Positions 38,856 through 40,260 of a stretch of DNA of 40,260 nt are shown piece by piece; position 1 is the stretch's first letter; each line of letters starts with the position of its first letter. A program made the position numbers and the translations under genes. The notes under the pieces were generated by a model. It saw nothing but the letters and a program-made list of their open reading frames with translations, did not search any database and was not told the DNA's origin. Source of the DNA: a virus. Location: positions 1 to 40,260 of IMG/VR virus record IMGVR_UViG_3300044949_000561; one strand, written 5' to 3'.

Positions 38856-40260
38856 TCAGGCGGTGGTCACGTCGAGGATCGCGGCGAAGCTCTCCGCATG
38901 GCGGACAGCCACGTCGTAGGTGATGATCCCGCGAACCGAGGTCAGAGCCTTGGAGAAGTCGTCGGAATCTTCGCCCACGGTGATCTCGAGGCCGTTGCCC
39001 CAGAAGCCAACCATGGCCTGGCTGAAGTCACCCATCAGCACAGCAGAGCAGACGCCGCTGCTGGTGCCCTTGGTCAGGTTGCTGGGAACCTGGTTGGTCA
39101 CGCCGATGGGGTAGCCGTTGATCTCGGAACCGGCAGGGCCGCGGCCGAGGGTGTTGCCAACAGCGTTCACCAGGAAGGGGCCGTCGCCGGTGGTGGAACC
39201 ACCTGCGCGCAGCTTCTTCAGGGCGCCCATCACCTTGGCATTGGTGACATAGGCCACGGCATCGCGGTTCACGGCGCCGTTGTCGATCATCACCTCGGTC
39301 TCGAGGTCCACCAGCTTTTCCAGGGTGATAGCACCGCCGTTGGTGCCCATCGCCACGGAGCCGATGCCGGAGGTCTGCATGATGCCGGTGGGCTGGCCGC
39401 TGGAGCCAGAACCGTTCAGGATGCCGAGATCGACAGCCAAGTTCAGGCCATCGGTCAGGTCACGGCGCACCAGCTCCTCGATACCAGGGGTGCCCTGCAA
39501 CAGGGTCTGGCGGCTGTACTTGGACAGGGCGGCCAGGTTCTTGGGGCTCATGGTCACCTGGTCGAAGGTGGACTCCGACTGGGTGATCGCGGTGGTCTGG
39601 GTGCTCAGGTAGTAGGTCGAGGCAACACCGGAGCGGCGGGGAATCGCCACGTTGCCCACCAGGCCAGGCATGGTGCGCACGCCAAGGCTCAGCATCAGGG
39701 AGCCGTTGCGCAGCGCCTCGATGAAGTCATCAGCCAGCAGATCGGTAGCAACCAGGTTGCCGCCGGTGGTGGGGCCGGAGGTCACGTAGGTGGCGCGCTT
39801 GCTCAGAGCAGAAAAAGGCACGAAGAAGGAGCGCTCAGCGGTCTTGCTGACGCCGGACTTCTCAACCTCGCGGGACAGCTCGCGCACCAGGCCAGCCTCG
39901 CGGCTCGACCAGTCGCCGGTCAGGGCGGCGCGGATGCCAGCGGTGAGGCTGTAGCCGGCGCGCTCCTGGGCAGCCATCTCAACGGGTGCCACGGTCTCAA
40001 CAGGCTTGGCGCCAATCTTCTCGAGCACAGCGGCACGGGCCTCATCGAGGCTGCGGCCACCCTCGATCAGCTGGCGGCCGAGATCAGCCATGCCGTGCTT
40101 TTCGGTCAGAGCAGTGATGCCGGAGATGCGGGTGCGCTCAGCTTTGGCAGCCTCAGCAGCCGCTTCAGCCCGCACCGCCGAGATGTCGGGGGTGTTTTCC
40201 ATCGGAACCTCAGGTTCTGTTTCGGGGGTTGGTGATGCGGCTGGGGCCGCAGGATCAGTC
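38856..40260 (-). CDS. Protease-major capsid fusion, right copy, N-terminus cut off
   Basis: This is the capsid part (448 residues from the internal Met at 40202) and a short stretch of upstream linker that runs off the contig end. It is homologous to 407-1811 with about 20 residue changes, most of them clustered in the shell domain (for example Tyr-to-Ala after FIE, Asn-to-Gly before SLML, SVPNALGR versus AVGNTLGR). The protease half is outside the window on this copy. The internal TGAGG-ATG start (40202) is preserved. Confidence 0.9.
   Translation of the reverse strand, partial: TDPAAPAASPTPETEPEVPMENTPDISAVRAEAAAEAAKAERTRISGITALTEKHGMADLGRQLIEGGRSLDEARAAVLEKIGAKPVETVAPVEMAAQERAGYSLTAGIRAALTGDWSSREAGLVRELSREVEKSGVSKTAERSFFVPFSALSKRATYVTSGPTTGGNLVATDLLADDFIEALRNGSLMLSLGVRTMPGLVGNVAIPRRSGVASTYYLSTQTTAITQSESTFDQVTMSPKNLAALSKYSRQTLLQGTPGIEELVRRDLTDGLNLAVDLGILNGSGSSGQPTGIMQTSGIGSVAMGTNGGAITLEKLVDLETEVMIDNGAVNRDAVAYVTNAKVMGALKKLRAGGSTTGDGPFLVNAVGNTLGRGPAGSEINGYPIGVTNQVPSNLTKGTSSGVCSAVLMGDFSQAMVGFWGNGLEITVGEDSDDFSKALTSVRGIITYDVAVRHAESFAAILDVTTA

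Larger units (their letters stand above)
38450..40260. repeat. Right copy of diverged terminal duplication
   Basis: The counterpart of 1-1811. The last 127 bases (40134-40260) are identical to 1685-1811, while the preceding part differs by scattered, mainly third-position substitutions. See the left copy for interpretation. Confidence 0.9.

Noticed and set aside
38898-40235. Plus-strand open frame of 445 codons opposite the capsid gene
   Set aside because: Mirror of a GC-rich gene; its product is His/Gly/Ala-rich and repeats the same shadow seen at 350-997.
1-40260. Direct terminal repeats of the virion DNA (T7-like ends)
   Set aside because: The end copies differ at many positions; true terminal repeats are identical because they arise by replication. 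The exact 127-nt overlap points to assembly closure instead.
1-40260. tRNA genes, CRISPR arrays, insertion sequences and photosynthesis genes (psbA-type)
   Set aside because: Looked for on both strands; no cloverleaf, spaced repeat array, transposase or photosystem-like protein could be supported.

Overview
The window is the nearly complete genome of a tailed phage with a lambda-like (siphovirus) virion, probably infecting a high-GC picocyanobacterium of the Synechococcus/Cyanobium type. The phage assignment is firm: terminase, portal, HK97-type protease-capsid, tail tube, G/GT-like chaperones, tape measure, M-L-K-I-J tail tip, fibres and endolysin lie in the lambda order. The host is inferred from GC-rich composition, tiny proteins of cyanophage style, an NblA-like small protein and occasional GCGATCGC octamers. 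I see no integrase, tRNA, CRISPR array, DNA polymerase or photosynthesis gene.

Layout. The two contig ends are the same locus in two diverged versions: 1-1811 matches 38450-40260, with scattered differences and then exactly 127 identical bases running to the contig end. The biological unit is therefore about 38.45 kb and circularly closing, and the end genes (head-tail joiner, small head protein, capsid) appear twice. On the minus strand, 12464 down to 1 holds an HNH nuclease, DEAD-type helicase, VRR-NUC nuclease, PrimPol/VirE primase-helicase, a gpZ-like protein, small and large terminase, a gpW-like connector, portal and a protease-capsid fusion. Through the circle junction the minus strand continues from 40260 down to 20471: capsid, head-tail joining proteins, tail tube, frameshifted chaperones, tape measure, tail tip proteins M, L, K, I, J, fibres, several tiny proteins and the lysis cassette.

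The plus strand carries only 12549-19273 plus one HNH gene at 19923. It begins with a recombination cassette (PD-(D/E)XK exonuclease, RecT-like annealing protein, Xis-like HTH, SSB-like protein). A run of more than a dozen very small, end-overlapping genes of mostly unknown function follows, preceded by a recurrent promoter/operator-like motif. A dCTP deaminase lies on the minus strand at 19331-19849.

The most unusual points are: (1) a lambda gpL homologue whose four iron-sulfur cysteines are split by about 700 residues of bulb-type (mannose-binding) lectin repeats; (2) a candidate programmed -1 frameshift in the lysis cassette that adds a 47-residue tail to a small holin-like membrane protein, alongside the classical one in the tail chaperone pair; (3) an internal Shine-Dalgarno and ATG inside the protease-capsid fusion; and (4) a 127-nt exact end match that looks like an assembly-graph closure between two co-occurring strains.
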